A stretch of 64,000 nt of DNA, from positions 9,836,501 to 9,900,500 of the forward strand of contig NC_134031.1 in assembly GCF_964204645.1 (NCBI RefSeq), given 5' to 3'. Shown one piece after another: positions 10,451-21,386 of this stretch; the first letter of the stretch is position 1; every line of letters begins with the position of its first letter. The notes under the pieces were generated by a model. The model searched no databases, was not told the origin of the DNA, and was given only the letters and a program-made list of their open reading frames with translations. A program made the position numbers and the translations under genes. The stretch is from Tubulanus polymorphus. Its lineage: Eukaryota; Nemertea; Palaeonemertea; Tubulaniformes; Tubulanidae.

Positions 10451-13400
10451 TTAATCGAGCATCTGCACCAACTGCCTAAGTTCTTTCTCGCCTGCTGTAA
10501 AATTCGTTCCGTTGTCACTGGTCATAACGCTAGGTTTTCCTCTCCTAGCTACCATTCTGGAATAGGCTAGAAGAAAACCAGCTGTGTCAAGGGAATATGC
10601 CATTTCCAGATGGACGGCCCTTGTCGCCATACATGTAAATAGACACAAGTATCTCTTTGCAGTGCATCGTCTAGTGATCTTCGTTGTAAACGGACCGCCA
10701 TAATCCACCGCACAAGAAAAGAAACATCGTAGACTGACCAGCAGACGTGAACGTGGTAGCGGTGCTACTTTCTGATTTATGCCGAGTTCTTTTCTAGTAT
10801 GACACAGTTTGCAGTTAATTTTGCAACGTTTTACTTCTTCCCGGCCATCTATCACCCAATATTTTTGCCGCAGGTCAGCCAAGACTGCATTTGTACCACG
10901 GAAATGACCACCGAATCTGTGTCTGTCTTTAACAAGCAGCCTTGTGATCTCATTTTTCTTAGGTAAGATTATTGGGAATCTCGTGTCATACGGCAAATCT
11001 GCTTTCTCCAAGCGCCCACCAACTCTCAAAATCCCTTCTGTATCCAGTATTGGTAATAACTGCCTAAGCTGACTTTTCTTAGGCAAATCTTTACCCTTTG
11101 TCAACAAAGTAATCTCTTCACCAAATGCCTCCATCTGACAACACTCGAACAAGTAATTCTCAGCTTTTTCAAGTTCTTCAACTTCCAATACCACTTTATT
11201 TGAATCTTTGGGTTCTACCGTTTTTTTGTTTTTCAATATCTTGTAGTATCGAAACACTAGAGCTACGACTGCTTTCAACTTCGTAAAACTAGTGAATCTT
11301 CTGACATCAACTACCAATTGTTGCGGCTTCTCAGCCGTAACAGTCTGAAAGACGGACAGCATCTTGCCAACTTCATTTTCAGCTTCCAGGCTCAGACCTT
11401 TACCGAGGGTTTTCTGTGGCCAAGAATTCTCCCCTTCATACAGGAACCTGGGACCACAAAACCATCTATGCTTCATGGTCATGTCTTCGACTTTCAGTCC
11501 CCGTGTCGCATCATCCGCTGGGTTCTGTTGACCGGGAACATAGTTCCATTGAACAGGCTTGGTAACTTCTTGGATTCTCGACACCCGATTTGCAACAAAC
11601 GTCTTATACGTCCTGGATTGTCCATGAATCCACTGTATAACGTCCATACTGTCACTCCAAAATCGGTGCGATTCAACAGGTATATCTAATGCTTTTGCAA
11701 CTACTTCAGCTAGCTTAACGCCTACTACAGCCGCCATCAGTTCCAATCGTGGCACACTAGTACACTTCAGCGGTGCTACTTTTGCTTTCGCACCAACCAG
11801 AGCAACCTGAACTTCATTATCTTTGAATTCATATCGAACATATGCACATGATCCATACGCCAATGTCGAAGCATCAGTGAACACATGTATTTCTGTAGTT
11901 TTTTCATCATCAGCTGGTCTCGAACGATAACATCTCGGAATCTGTACTGAATCAATTTTCTCCAACTCAGCCAACCAATTATTGAAACTCTGTTTAATAT
12001 CATCTGGTAATGCTTGATCCCAAGTAATACCACGTAACCACGTCTCCTGGAGCATCATTTTTCCTCGTATAACAACTGGTGCCAAATACTGCAGTGGATC
12101 AAAGAGTGTGGCAATACAACTCAACAGACTACGCTTTGTCGGGACTCCACTGCTACCGCAACTAGCCGGAGTTGAGTACGTCAAGTAATCTCCCACTGCA
12201 AACCATCGTACACCCAAAGTCTTCATATTTGCATTGTCTTTGTCAACTATCTTCAAGCAATCCTCAATATCTCCAAGAGGTAAGCCATCTAAAACAGCCA
12301 TAACATTACTACACCATCGTCTTACATCAAATCCTGCAGCAGATAATACAGATGATAACTCGCTTCTTAGAGTGGTCGCATCCACAATATTCTCCACTGA
12401 TGTAATTAAATCGTCCATATAGGTTTGCTTGTGAATAACTTCAGAGACTCTTGGGTTTTCTTCACTGCAGTTTACATGATGTCTCAAAACAAACTGTGCC
12501 AGAAATGGCGAAGCCTTGTCCCCAAACATCAATCTAGTTGCTTCATAAGTTACAGCTGGCGAGTGTGTATCATCACGCCATAACAATCGATGGTACCTTC
12601 GATCATCTTCAAACATTTGGACCTGAGAAAACATCTCCTTAATATCCCCTACCAATGCCACCGGTTTTGTTCGGAACATAATCAATATTTCTACTATGTT
12701 ATTCTGTAGATTAGGGCCATTCATCATAACATCATTCAAACTCATATTTCCAGTTTTGGCAGCAGAATCATGTACAATGCGAACTTTTGTTGTTGTCTTA
12801 TCTTCACGAACGACTGGAAATTGTGGTAGAAACCAGCTACTATTTTTCTCTAAGTCAACATCTGACACTTTCTGCAAATAACCTTTCTCTACGTTCGCCA
12901 TAAACACATCTCTGTATCGTCGAGCAAGCTCCTCGTCTTTGAAAAACCGTTTTTCCAGCATCATCAGGCGTTTACTAGCATCTTCAAAATTATTCGGTAA
13001 ATACCTCTTCTCCTCTTTCCAGGGAATTTGGACTTCATATCTATCTCCGACTTTTTTAATGGAGGTTTCCGCAATCTCCAATGCAGCCTTCTCTTCAGAT
13101 GTGTACTTTAGGTCATCCTGATCTTGGAATCCAATTAGATCCTGATCCCAGATCTTTCTCAAGCAATCATCAGTTCTTATATCGAAGGACCTAACTTCAG
13201 TTCTATACGCATGAGTTGTCGTAAAACTCTGGTTTTCACTAAATCCATTTGAAACTTTTCCAATCACTGTCCAGCCCAGTGGGGTTTTCCGGGCCACTGG
13301 ACCCCCTACATCACCACGACGTTCTTCAATGGCCGCCATCAATTCCGGTTGATCTGCACCTATCAACATGTCTACTTCAGTAGACGGTAGTTTTGGAAAT

Positions 13401-13858
13401 TCAATATCCTTCAAATGTCCCCAATCAGCCTGGTGTCGCCTCCAATCAATTGGTTTGATACCCTTACACATAGAGTCCATCACCCATGGTTGAAGCAGTA
13501 CATCAACCTTCCCATCCAAACTTTTCAGTTTCACACTGACTTTTCGACTTTTCAATTCACTCACACCAGCCAGAGTATTCATTGTTATATGGCGTTCTGA
13601 CTCCCGTTCCAACTCCATAGCAATTGCTACATCATCAGATATATAGCATGAGTCAGATCCGTCATCCAGGAAGGCGTTGATGATTATTTCTTGATCTCGA
13701 GCGCCAACCAATCTAACCGGCACTATTCTCAAAGCTACTCGCCCCGGAGGACATCTACCTCTTTGATGTGTTGCATGAGGGTTCACCTCCTGAGGGTTCA
13801 GCTCTTCATTTGCATTATGTTTAGATTCCTTAGGGTGATGAAGGTGTGTATGGTGTCA
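10451..13858 (-). pseudogene. BEL/Pao pol: protease, RT, RNase H, integrase
   Basis: An open stretch of more than 1,100 codons. Domains in order: aspartic protease (FLDDGSDSCYI); Peptidase_A17-type reverse transcriptase with KVRIVHDSAAK and QTYMDDLITS (YMDD catalytic motif); RNase H (IHVFTDASTLAYGSCAYV); the integrase zinc-binding region ending CKINCKLC; and the integrase core with CAVDYGGPF and MTSDNGTNF (first two catalytic Asp). It is in frame with the second half of gag but separated by one TGA at 13856-13858; BEL elements usually have a single gag-pol ORF. The frame stays open back to that TGA, so no separate ATG is needed if readthrough or an intact relative supplies the polyprotein. 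A TAA cuts off the last integrase part. Confidence 0.9.
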
Positions 13859-15155
13859 CTTATTATCCTGACAACCTTCAATTCTGCATCCAGAGAATCT
13901 GGTTTCTCTACACTGACCACTTCTATGTCCTTTATTTAGACATTTAAAACACAGACCATACATTTTTGCACGTTCCCATCGATCACCTACAGCCATTTTC
14001 GTCCAGTTATCACATTCCGTCAACTTGTGGTTCTTTCCGCATATGTAACAACCTTGTTTTCTCATAAGACCAGTACTGAAAGACCGTCTTTTTTCTCTGG
14101 GAATTCTAGTACTAGACCCTTTTGTTTCTTCAGCTTCAAGTAAATATGCTACCTCTTCTGCCAGCCAATTCGAAAATTCCTGGAGGTCATCCGATTTTCC
14201 AGAACTCTTAACATGACGATGAAAGTCCACCAACATTTTTTTCTGGTACTTTCTTTTGAACTTGAATATATAAGGCACTGTCAGTTTCGAACTCTCCTCC
14301 ACTCCCTTTCAAGGATAATTTGGTGACCATGTCACATAGTCTATCTGAAAATATTTCCAATGCCTTATTATTCCCTTCTGTAATTGAGCTTGTTTCCATT
14401 AATCTATCTAAGTGCTGTCTAATGAGACGTTTTTCACCACCGAATTTCAGCTCCAATTTCTTCAAGGCTGCTTCATATTCTGTTTTTGTGTAACCAAGGT
14501 TACCAATGATTTTCAATGCTTTCCCCTTTAAACAGTTTTTTAACATCATCATCTTCGTTTTTGAGGGTAGCTTTGTGTTCCCTACAAAAACATCAAATTG
14601 GTTTCGCCAGTCATGGTAGTATTCCTTATGACCATCGAATGTAGATAATTCTGGTTTTTTCAAACCCTGAAAAACATTACGTTGTGGTTTATCATCTTCT
14701 GATTCCGTTGAAGTATCGGAATGACGTTTCTCGTTGCTTTCTTCATCTGAGGTCGATTCTACTTGTCGATGTGGTCTTCTTGTCTTGTCCTGGCTCTTGT
14801 CAATACCTGCCGGCCTTTTTTCTCGCTGTTCTATAATCTGTTTAAGGTTGAATATAAAGAGGGACAATTCTTCTAAATATTCATCAGATTCTAACACAAA
14901 TTTGTTGTACTCCACTTTATCGATCTCCAGAATAATTTCAGATGTCTCAGTATCTAATTCTGAGATTGCTTTAAATGCATCAGCTAATTCCCCTAATGCC
15001 CATCTGCATTTTTGTAATTCCTTCTCATCTAATTTCTTCTGATCTAACAATTTTTCATCAATTTTGGACTTCACTCTTGTGATTTTTGCTTTGAGTGGTG
15101 TCCTTTTTCGTTTTCTAAGTTCAAAATCTCTTCTCTGTTCAGCATTCATGGTCAA
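13856..15155 (-). pseudogene. BEL/Pao gag with a single frameshift
   Basis: The start ATG is at 15155. The first frame (to about 14235) has a charged coiled-coil-rich N-terminus and the gag core typical of BEL/Pao (STFDGHKEYYHDWRNQFDVF, LKGKALKIIGNLG). It then shifts by one base at an A-run near 14235-14241 into the frame with MLVDFHRHVKSSGKSDDL and two zinc knuckles, CYICGKNHKLTEC and CFKCLNKGHRSGQC. The product coats and packages the RNA. The frameshift lies in a homopolymer, so it could be a real mutation or an assembly error. Confidence 0.85.
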
Positions 15156-15466
15156 TTACGAAATTTTGTATCTTTCTGGTCGGTATATTCCAATCTCGAT
15201 CGTCTTCTTTCGGTAATTAGCAATCCATCAAATTTTCATCAGCACCCTGCTTTATTTTTCTCGAAACTGACTTTTTAAGATTAATACTACAAGCACACAA
15301 TTTTTCGACAGTATTAATTCGTATTCAAGTCAATTCTGCATCAATAGTTAGATTTTTATCAATTCTTCGTTTCATCAGAAATTAACACGACGTCGACTCA
15401 CGTGTTTTCGCTTAAACATCAAATTTTGGTCATCTGTAGTCATCCAATCATCAAATCTTTACATCA

Positions 15467-15485
15467 TCCGCCTCCGAGGGACCAT
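15467..15485 (-). promoter_or_regulatory. Primer-binding site of BEL/Pao
   Basis: On the minus strand TGGTCCCTCGGAGGCGG begins two bases inside the 5' LTR. TGG at this position pairs with the CCA end of a primer tRNA. Which tRNA it is was not determined. Confidence 0.6.
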
Positions 15486-15486
15486 A

Positions 15487-15633
15487 TGTTTCATCTCATC
15501 AATCGCAGGAATATAATATTAGAGAGAAATATCCAGTAGAACTTCAAAAACGGAGCCAACTATTAGAGTACGGTTTCAGAATATATTCTCCATAACTGTC
15601 TACACTAAAACACGGACCGCCAACGACGGAACA
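15487..15633 (-). repeat. 5' LTR of BEL/Pao
   Basis: The same 147-bp sequence as 9335-9481, followed by the duplicated CATGT at 15634-15638. It should contain the element's promoter; no clear TATA box is visible in the short LTR. Confidence 0.92.
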
Positions 15634-15638
15634 CATGT

Positions 15639-15706
15639 ATAGGTAAAGTACATGCCACCCCCTGAGAACAGGGAGTACGTTGAAGTAAAAACTCCAAAAC
15701 ACATGT
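15639..15706 (-). repeat. Minisatellite of the Ngaro-like element, part 2
   Basis: One full unit of the array seen at 9001-9329, separated from it by the BEL/Pao insertion. Confidence 0.85.
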
Positions 15707-15830
15707 ATCTAAAAATTGCATGAATGCATGTCAAATATGTAAAAGGAATATGTAAAATTCATAATCAAATTGAAACACATATAACTTATTCATGACAAAT
15801 AGACGATGTATCTTGCTTCAAACCAAGCTA

Positions 15831-16406
15831 TTAGAAGTATTTCTTTGTGGCGTGGCCAATAGCTGCCTTCACACTAAAAGCATATTTTTTCATACCTTTT
15901 GCATTTAAATGTACACCATCTCTCAGAAGAAATGGCCGGATATCAGCCCAAAAACCTCTGTGTTGCCAAAAAGTTATATTTAAGGATTCACACACTAAAC
16001 GTTTCACGGTTTCGTTGAATACTATTAGCTTGGTATTGAAATTTGTCGGAGGGGACAGACGCCTGAGCGACTGACCAATTAATAAGTGTGTCACGCTGTA
16101 CGTGCTGCACAGAAAATTGCTCAATGCAACCAAAGAAAAGGCCAAGCTTTTTGGGTCTGAACGGGCTAAATCGTTTCCGCCTAAGTGGAGGAATACTACG
16201 TCAAATTTTGAACCAAAACTCGGCAGGCACCGTTGGATAGATTTTACACCCGGTAAAACTGTAGCGCCTCCAAAACCTAAAAAATGCAATTTTACCACGT
16301 CTGGGTCTAGGCCTAGATTGGAAAAGCGCTCCTGCTCGAAAGTCCTGAGACGATGCACAAAGGAGTGACCCATAATAAGCACGTCAATCGGCATAATCGA
16401 CTTCAA
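15831..16406 (-). CDS. SGNH/GDSL-like hydrolase of the Ngaro-like element
   Basis: A 191-aa intact ORF. It has block I as IMGHSFVHRL (Ser in GHSF), the block II Gly in FLGFGGATV, block III as LHLGGNDLA (GxND), and block V as LLRDGVHLNAKG (Asp and His of the catalytic triad). These define an SGNH-fold esterase/lipase-like hydrolase. Such domains are known in some Ngaro-type retrotransposons, where their role is unclear. Here the gene is the first one in the element, 5' of gag and separated from it by the minisatellite. It keeps all catalytic residues while neighbouring genes are broken. Confidence 0.85.
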   Translation of the reverse strand: MKSIMPIDVLIMGHSFVHRLRTFEQERFSNLGLDPDVVKLHFLGFGGATVLPGVKSIQRCLPSFGSKFDVVFLHLGGNDLARSDPKSLAFSLVALSNFLCSTYSVTHLLIGQSLRRLSPPTNFNTKLIVFNETVKRLVCESLNITFWQHRGFWADIRPFLLRDGVHLNAKGMKKYAFSVKAAIGHATKKYF

Positions 16407-16516
16407 ATTTAAGCACTAACCTTGAATGATTGAAATATAAGTGAACGAAATGAATTCAGTAAAACGTAGTCAGTGAAAATATTGAATTGAAGTCAGTGAA
16501 AATAACGAAGTATCCT

Positions 16517-16657
16517 ACTCGTGTTTCTCCGAGGGAATGCTTAGCCACGTTGTCAGGAGGGGCGGAGGCAAGGAGTAACTGACAACTGATAAGTAATACG
16601 TGACTCCGCGTGATCTCACAAAACATTTTATTCTCTACAAAAATAAAAATCATTTAT
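16517..16657 (-). repeat. Direct repeat at the 5' side of the Ngaro-like element
   Basis: Nearly identical to 4695-4835 and in the same orientation. It marks the outer end of the element. Confidence 0.8.
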
Positions 16658-16697
16658 TGTGGGATTCGAATCTAATAGAAACGGAAACATTGAAGTC

Positions 16698-16905
16698 ATC
16701 AAAACACAGATTCATTATGCGTACTGACATGACCAAATTTTGAAAGTTCTGACATGTAGTGACGCCTGCGCACTCAACCGATTTTTGGACTTAAAAAATT
16801 TCTCCAACACTCACTAATGCGCATGCGTTAAAAACGGAGACATTGGAAACATTACGGTTTTTGCTGTCGTCAGATGATAGCTTGATGACGTGCTACACTT
16901 TGACC
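16698..16905 (-). repeat. Inverted repeat partner of 4320-4500
   Basis: Reads, in reverse, the same sequence as the arm left of the Ngaro-like element. The following 16906-17164 shows no recognisable gene. Confidence 0.65.
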
Positions 16906-17164
16906 TTTGACACACATGCGCAATGGCGTCTGAATTTCTTCCTGGAACAGAATCCAAGAAAATAAAAGATTATAAAACTTACATGTTACGGCTTGGCAGT
17001 TACATCACAGACCCAGCGTTGCAAATTACTAATCCACATATAAATCCAATCATTCTGATAATCCAGTTGGTCTCGTGCTGCCAGTATTTTCCGCACATTT
17101 CGGCTTAAAACCGATAGTTTAGCAGACCCCATGTGCAGAAAAAATGGCTCATGGCCGGCTAATT

Positions 17165-18086
17165 TATGCACCAATTCAATTCAAAATTTATTGCATCCGT
17201 ATAACGACAAAATTACATAGGACAGACACGGCAATCAAATATTAATACAAAGAGACACTGACAAATGATAACATAACATAAAAGGAGTGAGAAAAGTTTG
17301 AGCTATTTACAAAGAACACCACTCTCCGCCGGTCACTTTTTAAACTTGAAAATACAATCTACAATGCATATAATTTAATGTCTATTTCAACCCGACCCGA
17401 GAGCACTCCGGGCGGTACAGCCCGCCCACCCCCGGCAGCACACACCCGATAAAGGTCCCAATGGGACCAGAAAGGACAAGCAGCCGACCCCAAACATCAC
17501 CACCCAATCCATCCGAAACTGCACCGAGGATATCCAAAAAGTCCTCACCGAAAGGGGTCCATGAAAGAAAAGAGACTCCACGACTTGAAAGTTCAACAAT
17601 ATGTCTCTATGCCCACCAACTGAAGTTTGGTATGTAGGCATGGAAACACAATGTTAAACCCCCAAATCACGGAGTCACCCCTCTTCACTTAACCAACCCC
17701 TTATCCCCCCCAGCGAAGACTCCCCGGACACCCCTCAATACAGCCCCAAAAGGACCAAAAAATGATGATCTAGGTCCACCGCCTGTCCCTCCTAGTCCCA
17801 CCAACACCCCCACCAGGCATGTACTACCAAAAATGAGCGAGCTAGGCCACCCGAAACGCTCCCAAGTCAGGCTGAAACAGACATTATACAGGTCAAACTG
17901 TTATTTCAAACGACGATGCCTACTTCAACCCAGACTCAGGAGGATATCGAGTGGCAGCCAAACTGATCGGGCAAGGCCACACGATATACACCCAAGTCAC
18001 AGTGAAGCAGACATCAGAAAAGTTCTTTCCTCCACCATGGAGGCAATAAAGTTGCAAACCAGCTTACCCACTTCAGTGTCATTTTT
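17165..18086 (-). other. LINE 3' region, partly C-rich on the plus strand
   Basis: No gene seen. Part of it (about 17390-17850) is unusually rich in C on the plus strand compared with the surrounding AT-rich DNA. The part near 17930-18080 matches the LINE 3' fragments at 46556 and 59107. Confidence 0.5.
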
Positions 18087-20450
18087 TTATGACATGATGA
18101 ATTTAAATTGGTCATCATATGATAAACTCTGTAATATAGTGAAGTCAGAGATTTGGGAAAAAAAGGAATGCCTTTTTTGCCCAAGTTTCGAGCAATCTAG
18201 GAGGAAATGCGGCTCATCCTCAATCGAACCATTTTTGCAGAGGAGGCATAGTCTATTTTCTATCGGGATTTTTGGTCTTTTATGACGATCCGTTTCAATT
18301 CGTAACTTGTGATTACTGACTCTTAATTTTGAAAATTCTTTTCTACGACTATAACGATTTGTAACCACGTAGTTCTCCAAACAAAAATTTGATTTGAATA
18401 GTTTAAATTTGCGCAGTTTAGGGTTTGAGACAGAGTCATTTACAAAATCATACCATTGTGATGAGTACAAGTGCATTGCTCGTTTGCTTAGAGATAAGGC
18501 CACTTTATTGGCAGATGCGGTTTTCCCAAGTGTTTTCTAGGTGGAAATGGTACAAAAGAGATCGAACACAATTCCCCCAGTTGTCATCTGTGTTGGTTTG
18601 TAGACAGTCTATGTATGGCTTGCGAATAAGGCTAGCGCTGTCAGAATCGCAAATTCTTAACCAATATTTCATAATTAGAGGGGCAATTTTTAACACAATG
18701 GGAAAATGACCAATGTCTCCTCTGGCTGCTGGATTTGATGTTTGTTTACCAACCCCCAAAAGATATTTAACAAAGTTTAGATTGACATTTTCAGCTGGGG
18801 TTACTTCGCATAGAGCGTAAAAGTTGATTGGGTTTCTTTTGTTGAAATGAAAAGCTCCCCATACTTCACAACAGTAAACTAGGATTGGTTGGATTAGATG
18901 CTCGAACAGTTTCAAGGCCGATTGAACATTGTCACGAATATTCATGGTTTTTAGTTTAAAAAGAGCTTTTCTAGCATGATCTACAAGTCTTTCACAGGCA
19001 TTTTTAAATTACCAGAGACGTAAAATAGGATACCAAGATAACAGTATTCCTTGACAACTTCGATTGGCACACCATTGTAGTAATATTTTTCTGAATTAAA
19101 AAGCTTCCCTCCTCTGTTAAAGACAATTACTTTCATTTTTTCAAGATTAACGGTAAGACCCCATTTAGCACAATATGAAGGAAGCTTGTTAAGTGCAGAA
19201 TTGAGACCAGCATTAGTTCTAGATAAAATGACTAGATCGTCTGCATACATTAGACAGCTCAGATTTGTATCGTGTAGCCTAACTGGGTCACATTCTTTAA
19301 AAATCGAGGGCAAGTCCTGGGTAAAAAGATTAAATAGAAGAGGACTCAGGACACAGCCCTGCTTTACGCCAACGTTGGAATTAATGAGTGCACTTAAGCC
19401 GTTATTACACTTAACCATGTATGAAACTTTAGAATACATGTTATCTAAAAACGCGTAAAAAATTACCTCCAATACCTAACTTAAGCAGTTTAAAGATCAG
19501 TGCCTTCCGGTTAATGGTGTCAAAAGCTGACTTGAAATCAACAAAACAACAATACAGACGACCATTAGCCAACTTTCTGGTGAACTTTTCGATAAGGCAT
19601 CTAAGAGTGAGCACATGGTCAGCAGTACGGGTGTTTTTTTTATACCCTATTTGACACTTGGGTATAGGATTGTTGGCCTGCGCAAAAGCATAAAGCATTT
19701 CATGCATTACACTACAGAACAATTTACAAAGGTTGCTACCAATAGCTATGCCCCGATAGTTGCTTGGAGTATGTTTGTTACCCTTCTTGTGAAGTGGGTT
19801 GAGAATGTTGGTACACCATGCATTAGGAAAAACACCATTTACTAGAGGACTTCAAAAAACGGCAATAGTTGCGTTTGACCGGCCTTTAGCATTTCATTAA
19901 GCACCAGGTCCGACCCAGCTGCCTTGCCTCTTTTTAGTCTAAGTATAGCTCTTGATATTTCGGGCAAAGTTATTCTAAAGTTGAGCTCATTGAATATTGA
20001 ATCTGCGTTATCATCTATGAAATCAGTAAACAATGATTCAGATTCCCGACTAATACTGTTAGTGGAAGAATTCAAAATCGTAGTAAAATGCTCAATATAC
20101 TGTTTTGCAGTTATAACTACTATCCAAATTTTTCAACTTATTAAAAAGAGACCAGAATTCCACTGGGTTTTGAGTACGCAGGGAGTCCATTTGGGTCATG
20201 ATATCGCTTTTAAACCTGCATCTTTTCTTGTTTAATAGTGATTTGTAACGCTTTTTTGGATCTAAATATATGCAGCAGGTTCAGATCAAAAGGGGTTTTC
20301 GTAACAATACCACACATTTGAACTAGGTCTTTCTTCAGCTTAAAGCATTCATTATCAAACCATGTTTTTGATTTAGACTTTAAATGTTTAGACTGACCAT
20401 TTTTGAAGATATTTCTTTGTTTAACACCGGCTTTCTTGGCCGCACCGTCA
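18087..20450 (-). pseudogene. LINE reverse transcriptase ORF, broken
   Basis: Consecutive frames reconstruct one protein interrupted by several frameshifts. 20075-19842: ISRAILRLKRGKAAGSD (RT motif 1). 19722-19441: CQIGYKKNTRTADHVLTL and CCFVDFKSAFDTINR (motif A). 19472-18981: GVKQGCVLSPLLFNLF (motif B) and CLMYADDLVILS (motif C, YADD). 18945-18505: thumb. 18503-18087: IENRLCLLCKNG with EDEPHFLLDC (C-terminal Cys/His motif). Two missing Asp/YADD signatures would be needed to doubt activity in the family, and both are present, but the copy is dead. I did not assign a clade beyond CR1/I-like. Confidence 0.8.
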
Positions 20451-20550
20451 TAGACGTGGACTCGTTAGGTTCGAATCCCAATTTTGAACAACAGTCGGGA
20501 TTATTATGATGTATTGATTAATCAATCACTTTTTTTCTGTTACATTTTAG

Positions 20551-20990
20551 TATCAAAGATTGAGACGTTACCGTCGAACCCGATTACTCTAATGGGGGAT
20601 GACGGGACCGTATACGAAGTCACCGAATCATTTTTGCCATTACCGGCAACTGAAACAAACGTTTCTGAGATGCACGTTCAAGATATCATAAGCACTTCCG
20701 ATAATATTGGAACAATTCCAAATACCGGTAGGTATAAATCTGAGTAACGATTTAAATGCCTAATAAAAATAATCCATCATTCGATACGTCATATATAGAA
20801 CATCCATCCCACATGAAAACATTTATATTTTAGAGGAAGCCAAGAAGGCGCTATACGCAACAGGATCTTCTCAATGAGCAGGTGAACTACATGAAAGTGA
20901 AAGCAAAAAAAGTTGAAATGGATAGCGACTCCAGGAACTGAAAATTAAAAAACTAGAGAAGGAAGAGAAAAGAAGATTTTTTATATGATG
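20551..20990 (+). pseudogene. Harbinger Myb/SANT-like protein, exons 2 and 3
   Basis: Exon 2 (20551-20727) follows TTTTAG and reads SKIETLPSNPITLMGDDG in phase with exon 1. It ends before GTAGGT. Exon 3 begins after TATTTTAG at 20834. In its most protein-like frame it contains RRRYTQQDLLNEQVNYMKVK and LQELKIKKLEKEEKR, the coiled C-terminal tail usual in these Harbinger accessory proteins. A small frame conflict at the exon 2/3 junction and a stop within exon 3 show decay. Confidence 0.6.
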
Positions 20991-21076
20991 TATGATTTAT
21001 AGATTGTTTCAATTTTAGAGTACAGATTTCGAAATTCAATTAAAAAAGTGTTTGTTACGTATCGTCTCATGTGTGC

Positions 21077-21386
21077 TCAATGTAGATCTTCGTGTTCGTT
21101 TATTGGCTGCAGCGGTTCCTCCTCGTCGTATACGATATCATTGTCATCGAAAACTGGTTCTTTCATGAGAATTGCTAAGTTGTGCAATATGGCACGGGCT
21201 GTTATGACTCGGCATGCCTTGCGTGGGTCCAGGCGTAATTCTCCATGTAGACAGTGAAATCTGCGTTTCAGCCAACCAAATGATCTTTCTATGGCGCATC
21301 GCGTCCTCTTGTGCGATCTATTGTAATGTTCCTGCGGTTGACCTATAGGATTGCCATACGGAGTTAGCAGATATCGCTTCAACGCG
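21077..21386 (-). pseudogene. Harbinger transposase, C-terminal segment
   Basis: Contains LKRYLLTPYGNPI, TRCAIERSFGWLKRRF (third catalytic residue, Glu) and ACRVITARAILHNLAI, all standard for DDE_Tnp_4 transposases of PIF/Harbinger and HARBI1 proteins. The third part of a transposase split over 23270-21077. Confidence 0.85.

Larger units (their letters stand above)
9335..15633 (-). mobile_element. BEL/Pao LTR retrotransposon, apparently complete
   Basis: A 6.3-kb element on the minus strand. It has two 147-bp LTRs that look identical, the 5-bp target duplication CATGT, a primer-binding-like site, a polypurine tract, and gag, protease, reverse transcriptase, RNase H and integrase in the order expected of BEL/Pao. 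Identical LTRs imply a recent insertion. Even so, the coding region has one frameshift and two in-frame stops. It is inserted in a minisatellite unit of the Ngaro-like element. Confidence 0.92.
4695..16657 (-). mobile_element. Ngaro/DIRS-like tyrosine recombinase retrotransposon, split by BEL/Pao
   Basis: Read on the minus strand the element has: a 141-bp direct repeat (16657-16517), an SGNH-hydrolase ORF, a ~67-bp minisatellite (interrupted by a BEL/Pao element at 9335-15633), a gag-like ORF with zinc-binding Cys/His, reverse transcriptase with LLDD, RNase H, a tyrosine recombinase, an array of hairpin motifs, and a second copy of the 141-bp repeat (4835-4695). Reverse transcriptase with RNase H and tyrosine recombinase, and no integrase, defines the DIRS order. 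Direct rather than inverted terminal repeats and an SGNH hydrolase point to a Ngaro-like member. Coding regions contain frameshifts. Confidence 0.8.
17165..20450 (-). mobile_element. 5'-truncated LINE (non-LTR retrotransposon)
   Basis: Read on the minus strand it has a linker region (SKSKTWFDNECFKLKKDL), reverse transcriptase, a C-terminal Cys/His motif and a long 3' region. It ends near 17165 in AATAAATTTTGAATTGAATTG, a short repeated tail as in CR1-like LINEs rather than a long poly(A). No endonuclease domain is present, so the copy is 5' truncated at about 20450. Related 3' ends occur at 46556-46909 and 59107-59445. Confidence 0.8.
4261..20550 (+). other. Harbinger Myb/SANT intron enlarged by nested retroelements
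   Basis: Donor GTAATA at 4261 and acceptor TTTTAG at 20545-20550. The phases fit: the G ending exon 1 plus TA starting exon 2 makes a Val codon. The intron now holds an inverted-repeat pair (4320-4500 and 16698-16905), the Ngaro-like element with BEL/Pao inside it, and the LINE at 17165-20450. Confidence 0.6.

Noticed and set aside
16923-17108. 61-aa frame beginning MASEFLPGTESKKIKDYK
   Set aside because: Protein-like start but no known domain, and it runs into non-coding-looking sequence. Not enough support for a gene.
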